From positions 85,001-149,000 of the forward strand of contig JAWDGP010007237.1 in NCBI GenBank assembly GCA_033675545.1: 64,000 nt of DNA, given 5' to 3'. The DNA is from Elysia crispata (taxonomy: Eukaryota > Mollusca > Gastropoda > Plakobranchidae). How positions within the stretch are numbered: the stretch's first letter is position 1; each line of letters opens with the position of its first letter. Under the pieces are notes generated by a model, which saw nothing but the letters and a program-made list of their open reading frames with translations, had not been told where the DNA came from and did no database searches. Below, one piece after another: positions 51,821 to 64,000 of this stretch. A program made the translations under genes and the position numbers.

Positions 51821-51894
51821 GTCTTTTGAACAATGAATTCACCCTGAGTGAATTAAAATCTTTTTTGCTCAACATGAATCTCTGAAAGTTTTCC
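51821..51894 (-). other. AIDA 5' untranslated segment
   Basis: On the minus strand an acceptor (TTTCTACAG) ends at 51895. The bases to the ATG include an in-frame TGA. The upstream donor exon was not located. Confidence 0.5.
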
Positions 51895-52786
51895 CTGTAG
51901 AAATTGGAGCAGGCATTAATATGAAGCTTGTCCTCAGCTTTTGAAGAAAATATGTGAAGATAATTTTAACATGAAATTCATACAAAAGGGTTACCTCGAG
52001 AATTTTTAACCAAAAGAGATGAATAGATTGGTCAATGGGTGAAAATGCACCAAGAGAATAATAAAATGTATGAAATCTGGAAATATTGGGAGATAAGAAT
52101 TTCTTAGCATTTATCTAAGTTTTTCATCCATCAAGAAGTCTGGAATTCAGTTTCTACCGATAAGTTTCGATCCTCCTAGTGTTACCATTGACTTTGTAGG
52201 AACAAGAAGACACTATAATCTCTTTGAAAATTAGAACACAATACAGATTATACAGATTTTTAAAAATGCCAAATATTTGTCGAGTAAGTGCGATAGCGAT
52301 GAGAGAAAAATTGCTGCTGATTTAATCGGAAACATAGCTCAACTTTTTGTCATCTTGAATCAATCCCATTTTACCTGATCATTATCCTTCAATTTGATTA
52401 TTATGATGGTGTCAACGGCCACACTATTGAAAAGAGAGGAAACAATTATACTATTATTCTATGTAATACATGTACCTGGTAATTATTATAATTGTGATGG
52501 TTTTACCAGACCAAAAAATTTATTTACATTAATGCTCCTCTTTCTCAAGCACTATTACAGAATGTTAGAATAATCATCAAGCATAACATACAAGTATGTT
52601 TGCCCATTCAAATGAACAGATGAGACGACAACTACATTGAAGAAATGCAAACTGCACAAAAATAACAGACTGCTATCTTCCACAGCCATACAACTGGCAC
52701 TGTACTGTAGAAGAGCAAGCTTTACAAATATGAACAGGTGGGAAAGACTACTACAATAAAGTAAAGCATATTTTACAACAATAACA

Positions 52787-53802
52787 GATATATCTCCTCG
52801 AGAGCCATGAAACTACATTAAAGAAGAGCAAATTTTACAACAATAACAGATATATCTCCTCCAGCGCCATTCATCTACATTAATGAAAAGCAAACTTTAG
52901 AACAATAACAGATATATCTCCTCCATAGACACTCATTGGAATTCTCACGTTTTCATGTAGACATTCTTTAAATGAAGGAGAGATCTTAAACAAAAAAGTA
53001 AAGTAAATTTGGGTGCAATCTTTTAAGCAGTCCTTTTTTCAGTTTATCTCCTCGAGAGCCATAAAACTACATTAAAGAAGAGCAAATTTTACAACAATAA
53101 CAGATATATCTCCTCCAGCGCCATTCATCTACATTAATGAAAAGCAAACTTTAGAACAATAACAGATATATCTCCTCCATAGACACTCATTGGAATTCTC
53201 ACGTTTTCATGTAGACATTCTTTAAATGAAGGAGAGATCTTAAACAAAAAAGTAAAGTAAATTTGGGTGCAATCTTTTAAGCAGTCCTTTTTTCAGTTTA
53301 TCTCCTCGAGAGCCATAAAACTACATTAAAGAAGAGCAAATTTTACAACAATAACAGATATATCTCCTCCAGCGCCATTCATCTACATTAATGAAAAGCA
53401 AACTTTAGAACAATAACAGATATATCTCCTCCATAGACACTCATTGGAATTCTCACGTTTTCATGTAGACATTCTTTAAATGAAGGAGAGATCTTAAACA
53501 AAAAAGTAAAGTAAATTTGGGTGCAATCTTTTAAGCAGTCCTTTTTTCAGTTTATCTCCTCGAGAGCCATAAAACTACATTAAAGAAGAGCAAATTTTAC
53601 AACAATAACAGATATATCTCCTCCAGCGCCATTCATCTACATTAATGAAAAGCAAACTTTAGAACAATAACAGATATATCTCCTCCATAGACACTCATTG
53701 GAATTCTCACGTTTTCATGTAGACATTCTTTAAATGAAGGAGAGATCTTAAACAAAAAAGTAAAGTAAATTTGGGTGCAATCTTTTAAGCAGTCCTTTTT
53801 TC
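52787..53802. repeat. Higher-order tandem repeat, 4 x 254 bp
   Basis: Four head-to-tail copies with starts at 52787, 53041, 53295 and 53549. Copies 2 to 4 look identical by eye; copy 1 differs by one base in the GAGCCATRAAAC word and at its left edge. Each unit contains two adjacent 62-bp subunits ending in AACAGATATATCTCCTC, followed by about 130 bp of unrelated sequence. Older, degenerate 62-bp-like units lie just to the left (from about 52630). Confidence 0.97.
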
Positions 53803-55509
53803 AGTTCATCTTTCCACTGAGATCCTAATGTGGTACTGATGACACATTATAAATATATATAGTGCTCTCCAAAACAAAGTAAAAATATGCAACTGCTCAG
53901 ATAATATTACAGAGAAAAAAAATTCAAGGCCCTGATTTTTTTTTTTTAATTTATTGGGTTATCCCGGATTGTTGAGCTTATAATTTGTATAACTCATGCA
54001 ACACAAATTAAGAGTGGCAAGTTAATAAATTGGTTTAACACGAATGTTTCTATAGTTCTAAGATGACAATTAGTGAATTTGGTTGATATCTTAGATATAA
54101 AACAGTATAGAAGTACGAAACCCATGCAAATAAAGCAAAAGTGGTGTTTATCTTCGCATCAACGCCCAAGAAGAAAAGGTGTTGCTGTTTCCATGATGCT
54201 TTAGAGTTTTGTCTTTGCATTGGACAGGATCAAATTACATTTCAATAATTTGTTTTTTATATTTTTTCCACTTTTTCACTCCATTTAAGTAAAATAACAT
54301 GTTTTTTTATATTTTATATTAATAGAATAACAATAACTTGTTTTTTAAAAAAAAGTCATCCGCTTTAAAAATTGTGAACCGCTGAGAACAGTCTCTTAAG
54401 TGTTATTTAATTCATCCTGACAAATTTGGCAAAAAAATTTGATGCATTAATAACAATAAATTTCAATAGCATTTTTGAGCCTAAATCCATAACTTTTATT
54501 TAAATTTTTTTTTTTTTTTTTTGAGCCAAGTGGATTAATATTCAGTAGACTTCATCACTGTACATTGAGTGGTCTTGGTGGAATAGGGGAGAAAGAAATC
54601 GATGTTGTTTTATAATATAGACAGATATAATATGAAGGAGTAAGGCAAGTTCACAAATTAAAACCAAAAGTTTTCCTTTCCATTGAGAAAGTGTTTATAA
54701 TCCATTTTCTATAGTCTACTAACAAGTTTTTCTTTAGTTTGCAAGCTCAGAATTAAATTGTAAAGGAGTACAGCCATCAAGTTTTTAGTTGACATAAACT
54801 GTTTTATGAGTCCTAAATGTTAATCTCACAAGGGGTTGCAATCTTCTCAATTGACTTCTTCCAGCAAATGTGCTACATCCAAAACTTAGCTATCAATTTA
54901 AAAGAGCAATTCTATGCTATTTTTCATGACTTGTTTATCAATTAAAAAAAACAGTTTCAAGTTCAAACTGCGAAATTTAATGCTCAGGGTATACAGAGGC
55001 AATGACTTAAACTTTTGTAATGAGGAAGCCCTATCACAACCTCACATATTTTGACGACCAACTTTTGACTACGGTCATCTATGTTAGATTTGTTTACTTG
55101 TAATCTTGATGTTGTGAATTCATGTCGTACATGATGGTTCCTAAGAATCTCTTTCAAAAATAGACTTTAACTTGAAAACAATCAACAAAATCAAAGATTA
55201 TAATACATCTAGAATACGAGCTCTTAATTTAAATTTATAATCTTGAATAACAAACTATAGGCCTAAGCCTTTAGGCTTTATCCACACCTAATACTGGTGG
55301 CTTTTATTGTGCCAAAAAAAAAAACAACCCACAGATCCTTTAGATTTAGACTCTATATATAATTATTAGATTCAAAATTTTAAGCTGAACTTGCAATATT
55401 AAACAAACATGACATGCTAGCCTGACCTGAGTATAGGAAGCAATTGGTTACAAATGAACAGTCGACACCTGTTTACATGCACTTACCGTTCCATGAATTC
55501 CGTGAATGT

Positions 55510-56100
55510 AAACAATAACAACGGAAGTATACCTATTTCCATGGCAAGTCAGTACGGAGAAAGTTGGTAGCAAAATTCAAAGCTTAAAAGCATGGGTATT
55601 GTTGCAGTTATCGGCCCAACTCACTTTAAGATTTAAAATTAAAATTTCATAATGAACTTGATATGCTGAACACGAATATGAAGGTTTTATTCGTCGCAAA
55701 TAAATACTTTTCAAGATATAAGCATTCTTGTGTTGCTCTTAAATTCCATTAAACTGCATGTTTCGAATTCGTCGAGAAACGTTCAATTGTGAAGCTTAGC
55801 GTGTATGGGCCGATATCTGCAAATTTACCCAAACATAATTTTGCGTTTATCACTATGGACAATCATGGCTATTGGTTTTGTGTTAAAAGGAATAAATTGG
55901 GCAACATTTTACTCAGAATGATACTCTTTTGGTGGAACATTATAAGATACTACTTGCTTTTTCTATAGGATAAGTAAAAATAAACAATAACAATAAAAAT
56001 ACCTATTTCCTATGGTAGTCGGGGAGGAAAAATTTGTGGCATAAATCATCCAGATGAAAGGCTTGTTTTATGCCATAATACAAACATACGGCATTGTTCC
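55510..56100. repeat. Diverged direct repeat pair
   Basis: AAACAATAACAA followed by ATACCTATTTCC occurs near 55511 and again near 55983, with weaker likeness continuing to GGCATTGTT or GGTATTGTT. It is an old duplication or two members of a repeat family. Confidence 0.45.
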
Positions 56101-57523
56101 GTATCTGCTTGACCTTGGTCATTAAAAGAAATAAGAGGAGCAACGATGAAGAATGCAATCATAAGTGTTTATTCCTTGTCTTCCTCTTTTCATTTTCTTT
56201 CTTTATCTTTTTATCTGTTTTCTTCTCTTATGTTTGAATAGAATGAAAGAAATAATTATGACTTCTTAAATAAAAAAGCATGATGCCGTTCGTTATTTTT
56301 ATCCCGCAATCAACAGTGTGAGAAGTATTTAAATTGCACTACCTTCCAAATCGTTTTATTTAGCTTTTGCGACCTCAAGTGAGCGTAGTTAGAAGTTAAC
56401 AACGGCTGCGCCTTTTTCGCATGTTTCTCGCTATCATTTTTAAATGCGAAGAGAGGCATTGTAGAGTGTAGTCATTCAAACAAGACGTCTTACCACTTTT
56501 TAAAAACCATAGAGTGGAATACAAAACCCTGATGTATGCTATTATGATGCTTTATATCAAAGAAATTATTAAATTTTGACACAGCGGGAAGGAAAATGCG
56601 AATGAGACATGACACAGTTCTACCCACAAACCCGAACAAAGAAATGGGTCTTTCACCGTCTATGATCTTATATTAACTTTTTTTTTTTTTTTTTTTAGCT
56701 TTTTCAGTCCATGCTTGATGCAAAGCAAGAGCGTTGCAAGTTTTATCTGCCGGGTGGAAGGTAGTTTCATTGGTATCTCTTCTATTATTTTTTTTTTTTT
56801 AATCAAGGAATTTTTTTTGAACTATGATGCACAATATACAACTAGCCTTAAGGTAAGGAACTTGTAACTGAAAAAAAGGAAAGATGTCGTAACTTTACCG
56901 CTGCAACAGGTTTAGGCAAAGCTGAAAAGTGTCAGAAACCACTTTTTTTCTGCGTAATGCTGCTTTATAAAATGTGCTTGTGGATTTCTTTCGTTTATGT
57001 TTCATTTTTTTTTAAATATAAAATTAGAGCTTGAATGCGGCGAAACAAGACATTTTTGATGCACTTATGTGGTTGATTATAAATCATGCAAGATTCAAAC
57101 ACGACTCCGAGCTCGTATCTTACAGGACTCAGTGAAAGCAAAACAACCAATCACTACTAGATTGTCGAGTTTGTCTTATAGATTTTATCAACGTTGAATA
57201 TTCGTTGACGATGAGCCTGTTTACAGCGATCACCAAGTTAATCCCCACCTTTCAATGGGCGCTAGTTAACGTTCGCAAAGTACTGACTAGATTAGTAGAG
57301 ACAGCGCCACCAAAGGGTCGGATCGCAATGAATCAGAGGCAGGAAATAAACAAGTATTTCAGGGAGTAAAAACTATGTCTTTCATGCAATTATGATAAAA
57401 AGTTTTAAAGAGAATCATTTTCAATAGAAACGCTAAACGGAGATATCGGGTGAAAACACCAAAAGTCAAGACGGTACATCAAGTACTTTGGGAGAAAAAG
57501 ATATTCTTAACGCAATAGGAGAA

Positions 57524-57875
57524 TGGGTTGATTGCATTATATATTAAAGAAAATTATTATCTAGAAGGGTTAGTGTGGAAACTGACATGGTTTTTATTTC
57601 ACAACAATTTTTAAATCAACAAGATGTTTGCTAAAATGCACTTATTAATAAAAAAAAAAGAGAGAACACGATGGTTTAAGGAAAGACAGAGAAAATTGGG
57701 TTGATTGCATTATATATTAAAGAAAATTATTATCTAGAAGGGTTAGTGTGGAAACTGATATGGTTTTTATCTCACAACAATTTTTAAATCAACAAGATGT
57801 TTGCTAAAATGCACTTATTAATAAAAAAAAAAAAAAAAAAGAGAACACGATGGTTTAAGGAAAGACAGAGAAAAT
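57524..57875. repeat. Tandem duplication, period 173 bp
   Basis: Two adjacent copies, starting TGGGTTGATTGCATTATA at 57524 and 57697, differ by a couple of substitutions and by the length of an internal A-run (longer in copy 2). Confidence 0.95.
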
Positions 57876-58074
57876 TATGGACCAAGTAAGTATCTATCCG
57901 CATAAATATCTTGGAAGAAGTAAAACAGAGGAATTCTGCCCCCCCCCCCCCCCCACACCCCTTTTTTTTCTGTTTTGACCTCCAAAAGGCGTTAATTTTT
58001 TTTTCACAGATTAGCCTTTGAACCAGTTATGCATTTAAAGACCTCTCCACTTTCCTATACACACATATACACAA

Positions 58075-58077
<3 letters not shown>

Positions 58078-58116
<39 letters not shown>
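58078..58116. repeat. (AT)n microsatellite then GT-rich tract
   Basis: About 38 bp of AT followed by GTGTGTGTAT and, slightly later, another GT run. Confidence 0.95.
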
Positions 58117-58121
<5 letters not shown>

Positions 58122-58501
58122 GTGTGTATAGGCATAAGACGATACACACACGGGTGTGTGTATGTGTGTGTCTTCTTAAATCACCATGGACATTTTCTTC
58201 GTGACTGGGTCAGACAGAGTCTTGGCTCCTCAATGCTCCTTCTAAGTTCTATGTGTTAACCTTTCGCCAAATGCTTGCAACTCAAACTCACAAGAATGAA
58301 TTTCTGCTTCAAGTAGCTCTAAATTGATGAGCATCTCTAAATATTTTTTCTTAGAGTTCTTTATTGAGACAAACATGAGTCTACAACAATTTTTTTTTTA
58401 ATATTATTTTTTTTTAAATCAATATTGACCGAGAAATACTATCCATGCTTCTACCTAAGAACCCACAAGAATTGAATTTCACCCACAGAGAGATAGAAGA
58501 T

Positions 58502-58505
<4 letters not shown>

Positions 58506-58560
<55 letters not shown>

Positions 58561-58616
58561 ACACACACACACTCTCTCCTCTCTATAACTCTTTCTCTCC
58601 CTCAGTCTGTGTCTGC

Positions 58617-58702
<86 letters not shown>

Positions 58703-58704
58703 GG

Positions 58705-58779
<75 letters not shown>

Positions 58780-58904
58780 GTAACAATGAAAAGCAGTTAT
58801 ACAATGATATAATCTCTGACAGACAATATAATATGTGTGGATTTTCAGCAGCAGTTTCTCTTTTTGCCTGTTATCCATTGGTCTATCAATTTATGTCACT
58901 AAAA

Positions 58905-59000
<96 letters not shown>
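58506..59000. repeat. Cluster of CT and AT microsatellites
   Basis: CT arrays at about 58506-58575 (ending in ACAC), 58616-58654 and 58714-58778, with an AT tract (58655-58700) and GTCT between the latter two. A further CT array lies at about 58908-59000. The intervening unique DNA is under 150 bp. Confidence 0.95.
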
Positions 59001-59002
<2 letters not shown>

Positions 59003-59218
59003 AATTATTCAGGTGTATGTGGCATTTGATTTATCCAGTCATTATGACAATAGTTGACCAATTGAAACAAAATGATGCATACAATGTAATATATTGCCTT
59101 TTCATCTACGATATAAAAAAAAAGAAAGATTTACTGTCGTAATTATTAATTTTTAAGTCTAGATAAAGGGGGATGGGGGTGGGGAGGTATCGTATTTTCA
59201 CCATTGGTCAAATTTCTC

Positions 59219-59229
59219 TGCGCATGCGT
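59219..59229. promoter_or_regulatory. NRF-1-like site upstream of SOS
   Basis: TGCGCATGCGT closely matches the NRF-1 consensus YGCGCAYGCGCR and is a rare CpG-rich word in this AT-rich region. It lies about 360 bp before the SOS start codon. Its role is inference. Confidence 0.35.
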
Positions 59230-59582
59230 TAGGATATACTCAGCTGCTTCCGTCTGTTGTATGCGGAAACTATACCTACCGTAGCATAAGAAAAATATAA
59301 TTCTAATTGGATTTTTGTTGAAAATTCTAAAGAAGTGAGGATTTGATAGTAAAATTTTTGAAAATCTAGTCATGGTCTTAATTTTTTTGGTTTTTGCCTC
59401 GATGTCTGACTTAAAAGAGATAGGCAACCGCACTATGTGAGTAATGGAGATTTCACTACATGACCGCTATGTTTCGGGCAAGGTTACGTCCCTTGTATGA
59501 TAAACATGGCAGGCCTTGAAAAATACAGGACTGCTAGTCTGACATTGAGATAAAACATTGCCATTTGACTATATTTGGCGAT

Positions 59583-60916
59583 ATGTTCCCGTCGTTTTCC
59601 TCTGGAGATAACTCATCACATACGCTTTCCCAAGAAAAGTCATCAAAATGGGCAGGGGTTTTCAAAAAAGCGTTGATCGAGGTAAGCGCTAGTTAGTGTA
59701 GTGTTTGATAAAACTATACATAGAATCTAGATCTAGATTAGAAACTGTTGTAGGTCCAAACCAGGCAGATTCTTAGGGCTAATATACAAAGCATAATCAA
59801 ATTCAAGATTAGTCTGCCCAAGAAATTCTGTTCATTATTCTAAATAATTTGTATTTTAACCTTACTTGGATGTTTAGATCTAGAGAAGAATCGTATAGAC
59901 TAGAGCTAGATTCTAGATCTAGATCTAGTCTAATCTAGTTTCTACTTAATTCTTTCAGTCAAATTCGATACAATTGAATCTAGATCTAGATAACATCTCT
60001 AAATATATTGATTTTTAAAATATTGATCAACAAGGTTACAAATTAAAAGCGTTCCTTTTGATTAATGATTCAAGCATTCTACTAAAAAATTTAAAGTGGC
60101 TTTTCCAAATCTAATGGTATACATTTTTTAAATGTATAGGGCCTACTATGTTTTGAGTGACTGCCTTTTAGCACAGTTTTTCCCATAGTTTTCTCAGTGA
60201 AGATTCAAAGACATACTTTGTTATAATCGTGGGTAGGACTTTTGATTGGGTATGTTAGTTAAAAACTTATGATGTAGGATATATGATGTCATTTTCTTTA
60301 TTGGTAATTTATGGTTAGAAAATTTAACACTTCCTTGAGGCATTTTAATAAGTTCTAGATGACAAATATTTGGCGGTTGAAAATTTGAATCAAGAGGGTT
60401 CTCAGTTCATAAGTCCTTCATTTCTTAATAAACAACATTACTTACTGTACCCATTCCGGAGTCTTTCCTAGTTTTGCAGACTTAATTATGGTGTGTAGAG
60501 ACTTAAAGTTATCTTAAATTAGTAGAGGACATCACAGGTCTGCTGGTGCTAGTAATGCAAGACATAGATCTATCCTGTTTTTTTTTCTCTTTACTTTTCC
60601 TCAAATTGCTACCCCTAAATCATAAATGATGCTATGAAATTTGAAATTTAGGTGTTTGAATTTAAACTAGTCAAACTTTTGGTAGGATTTCTGTTTAGGT
60701 ATGTTGGTTTAATACATTAAGATGTGATATAGATATCAATGCCATATTTTGTTTATAGGTAATTCATTGTTAGAAAATGATTTACACATACAAAAACAAA
60801 GCCCAACCATTGAAGTCCACTTAAGTATGATGAGGTACTGTACCGATTCAGAAGTCTTTCCAATCTTTTTAAAAAACATTACTCTACTAATACTACTATT
60901 ACTACTACTACTACAA

Positions 60917-60952
<36 letters not shown>

Positions 60953-61032
60953 TTACGACTATAACCTATTACTACTACTACTGCTGCTACTACTACTATT
61001 ACGACTATAACCTATTACTACTACTACTGCTG

Positions 61033-61108
<76 letters not shown>

Positions 61109-64000
61109 CACTACTACTGCTACTACTACTACTACTATTGCAACTACTACTACTATTACTTCTACTACTACAACTACTACTACTATTACAACTACTACTA
61201 CTTACTTTTTTAAAGCTCAAATTTGCATTGTGGGAGTTCAGTCATAAAGAACACTTAAATTATTATCAATAATCAATGAACTGTTTTAAATATACCAATG
61301 TAAAATTTACCAACTGTTTTAAATATGCCATTGTAAAATTTACCTGCTACGATTTTTATGTTGAACATGTCAAACAATGGTTCATTATAACATTAACTTT
61401 TCAACGCAAAATAATGCTTGCTAAGAAAAGCATTAAAAACTACAAATCTATCAAGTACTGTATACATATAAAAGTATAAGTGTAATTGCTTATTGAGATG
61501 AGGATGGGTTCCTAGAAACATTTCAAAAAGAGAGGGTTATCGTAGATAGCATTATGAACTAAGTAAATGAAATTTATAACCTCTTTGATGTGCATCTAAG
61601 TTAAGAAGGCTTATAAGGTATAGGACTGTTGTCCCCAATATTTTTTGTATTTTTTTTTTTTTTGCTTAAGACAAGAGTTTTGTCGTCACCCATATTTGTT
61701 GATTGTGTGCATATTTTATCTTGACAGGGATGGAAAAATATCCTTAATGAATAGATACTTGAAATTTTAAGTTATGCAAATTGGATACATGAGTTTGTCA
61801 ATCTTGACCAGCATCAACTTTATATTCAGGTCCAAAAACAGGTCCACGATTTACTGACATCAAGAGATGATGCTTTGGATTACATAGAAACACTAATGGT
61901 CAGACTCCTCATCACACTTTGCTCAGCTCAACCTCATTCTATTGAGGATGTGGATGAACGCATCAGCAAAACTTTTCCAGACCCCATTGACAAGTGGGCC
62001 ATTCGTGATGCCCAGGGAGCTGTTAAGGATGGCAAGAAAAATAGCATCCTTTTACCTGTGGACAAAATCCAGCCCCTTCTTAAAGTGAGCATATGAGAGA
62101 AGTTTTAGGCTTTTATTGCATTGTATGACTGTAGTTTGTAAATTTGGTATATATTAAAAATTGGTAAAAGTTCAGCAGATATCTTAAATTGCAGATAAGT
62201 CAACAAATACAGTTTTAAAGAATCCGTCATGCTTATTTTCATTTTTGCTGTGCATTTTCAAACCCGAATGTTTCAGGTCATGCTAATCAGATCTAGCTGA
62301 AAAAGACTAGTTGTGTTGCAAATGTATTACTCATTATTATTTTTCAATTTAAATATACTATTTCAGGATGAGCTGGGTTTCAGAGTGGATTACTCTCTTG
62401 CCTTGTATATTGTAGCGGTATTGGAATACATAGCTGCTGATATTTTAAAGGTGGGTCTATTGTAAAAACAGAGTAAAATATATTTTAAAACTTTATTCAA
62501 GATTACATCAATGTATGAAAGAAATGAGCTATATGAAATAAGCTAGTTTGTTTTGAAAGAAATTGTGTTTTGTTCAAAATAACACACAATGGCAGCCATT
62601 GAAGTAATGAATAATTTTATAACATGGAGCGTCTTGTTTTTACCTAGGTGTATTCTACAGGTCTTGGTTAAGAAAAATAGTAAATAAAATGTCGGTATAT
62701 TCATACTTTGAATTCTATACAAACTTTTATCTTGAATGCAAATAAATACAGACAACTTGATCATAGATTTTAAACAAAATCCATAATATCTTTGAAAATC
62801 AAGGTTTCTATTTTGTGGTGATGTAATACAATTTGATCTGAGATTGTTTAGTGGTACAATTTTTCTATTTTCAGAGGGTTTAATCTTTTTTGTACAACAT
62901 AATCTTTGAGCGTAGGCAGGGAACAAATTTGTTGAGTATTGTTAGTAGACTGAATATATGGGGGAAAATTATTGTAAATAATAAAATCTTACACGATTGA
63001 TAATTTTTTTTTTCTTTTTTTGACAATGGCCATGACAATTTGTACTTTGAAGGTGTACTTGTAATATGCTTTTCCTTTTTTTCTCTCAGATTTCTGGAAT
63101 CTATGTGAAGAATATCAGACATTCTGAGATAACTGCTCAAGATATCAGAGTGGCAATATGTGCAGATCAAGTAAGTTCCAATTTAGGAAGCCCTGAATTG
63201 AATTTTCTACCCATGGCGAGTGTAGTTAATACACAGGAGTATCTGATATTCAGATATTGTGACCCCTTTTTCTAATTTTTTTATGCAAAAATTAATTTTT
63301 TTTTTCTCAACCCTTCAACATTTCCAGCATATAAGCCTTTTACTATTGACACCACTTGTGGGAGTATCAGGGTAAAACAACTGCTTATTTTCAGCCCTAT
63401 GGGCAACAATTAAGCCAAGTTTCGTTGTCTGCACTTACTGAAACTATTAAATCTTTTGTCAAGCCTTGAGATTGGGCTGGGGTTATAATATCTGACCCCA
63501 CCACCAAATAACCTAAGCTAGGATACTTTGTTAGTTAACAATATCAAAACGCACTGATATATTCATTGGACTTTCTTTTATTGTTGCTCTTTTAAGACTG
63601 CACTAGTATTTGTCTACTTTTGTGTTTGGTAATGGAATTTTTTTTTTCTTCTGAAAGGTCCTTTACGACATGTTCTTCCAGGAGGAGGACATGTCAGTAG
63701 TAGTGGAAGACGAGCCGGTCCGAATGGAGAAGATGACTTATGAAGAAATTGTAAAGGCCATCATTGTAGATGAGACTCAGTACTTACGTGACTTGAACAT
63801 GATCATTCGAGTCTTCAGGGCTCCCTTCGTTGAGCTTTTTCCACGATCCAAAGTGAGCAAAACAGAAGTGACAAATTTTCATTATTTTCATGTTCTTTTT
63901 CATTTATTTGATTAATGTGAGATATGTTTTGCTTGGAAGCAAAGGAAGAAGGAATTTGTTAAACAATGAAAAAAATATTCTTAAAGATTCCCTCAGTGAT
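59583..64000 (+). CDS. SOS: SOS, Ras guanine-nucleotide exchange factor (5' part)
   Basis: Five in-frame coding exons: 59583-59681, 61830-62084, 62367-62450, 63090-63170 and 63658-63852, all phase 0 with GT/AG. The gene runs off the right edge with 238 residues read. An in-frame TAG at 59535 precedes the ATG. Residues about 20-180 match the N-terminal double histone fold of Son of sevenless: DDALDYIETLMVRLL, FPDPIDKWAIRDAQGA, LALYIVAVLEYIAADILK, VKNIRHSEITAQDIRVAIC. From about residue 198 the DH domain begins (TYEEIVKAIIVDETQYLRDL, then IIRVFRAPFVELF). The remaining DH, PH, REM, CDC25 and proline-rich parts lie beyond the window. SOS joins receptor tyrosine kinase/Grb2 signals to Ras at the membrane; its histone fold binds lipids and helps autoinhibition. 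Which vertebrate paralog it corresponds to is not meaningful, since invertebrates usually have one. Intron 1 (2.1 kb) carries a CTA array. Confidence 0.97.
60891..61203. repeat. (CTA)n array with internal duplication, SOS intron 1
   Basis: About 310 bp of CTA triplets. A more complex block of about 49 bp (TATTACGACTATAACC followed by CTA and CTG triplets) occurs twice, near 60951 and 61000, showing local unequal exchange or slippage. Confidence 0.95.

Larger units (their letters stand above)
51895..59582. other. Divergent region AIDA / SOS
   Basis: About 7.7 kb between head-to-head genes. It holds AIDA upstream exon(s) and promoter (not placed), the 254-bp higher-order repeat (52787-53802), a diverged repeat pair near 55.5 and 56.0 kb, a 173-bp tandem duplication (57524-57875), a poly-C run (about 57937-57955) and AT, CT and GT microsatellites. 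The SOS promoter should lie at the right edge. No other coding gene was recognised. Confidence 0.6.

Overview
This 64 kb window is a piece of an animal nuclear genome. It is AT-rich, with spliced genes, long introns and very many (CT)n and (GTA)n microsatellites. The protein sequences, intron sizes, a tRNA-derived SINE and a LINE fragment suggest a lophotrochozoan, probably a mollusc. That placement is inference from general character. No bacterial, organellar or virus-derived element was seen.

Five protein-coding genes can be built exon by exon, with GT/AG junctions and intact reading frames. They are: (1) a minus-strand gene for a small secreted protein with four EGF-like domains (7296-10146, 4 exons, 258 residues); (2) VTI1B, a Qb-SNARE of endosome/Golgi traffic (minus, 22297-29235, 7 exons, 217 residues); (3) B3GAT3, the glucuronyltransferase that finishes the proteoglycan linker tetrasaccharide (plus, 32210-37791, 5 coding exons, 336 residues); (4) AIDA, an axin-interacting C2-domain protein (minus, 43719-51820, 10 exons including a 20-nt microexon, 292 residues); and (5) the first five coding exons of SOS, the Ras guanine-nucleotide exchange factor (plus, 59583 to beyond 63852, running off the window). 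All five predicted starts have an in-frame stop upstream.

Layout: 1-7295 is gene-poor and carries microsatellites and diverged repeats. The EGF gene follows, then about 12 kb (10147-22296) with no recognisable gene but huge CT and GTA tracts and a SINE. VTI1B and B3GAT3 are head to head, with about 3 kb between start codons. B3GAT3 and AIDA are tail to tail, separated by a large CT higher-order array. AIDA and SOS are head to head across about 7.7 kb that holds a 254-bp higher-order tandem repeat. The genes do not form one pathway. They are ordinary conserved housekeeping and signalling genes.

The most notable non-genic structures are the four-copy 254-bp repeat built from 62-bp units, a TA-flanked inverted-repeat transposon in B3GAT3 intron 2 with a 5'-truncated LINE nested in it, and a nearly identical 98-bp inverted repeat pair on either side of the EGF gene. 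I did not find a convincing new biological system.
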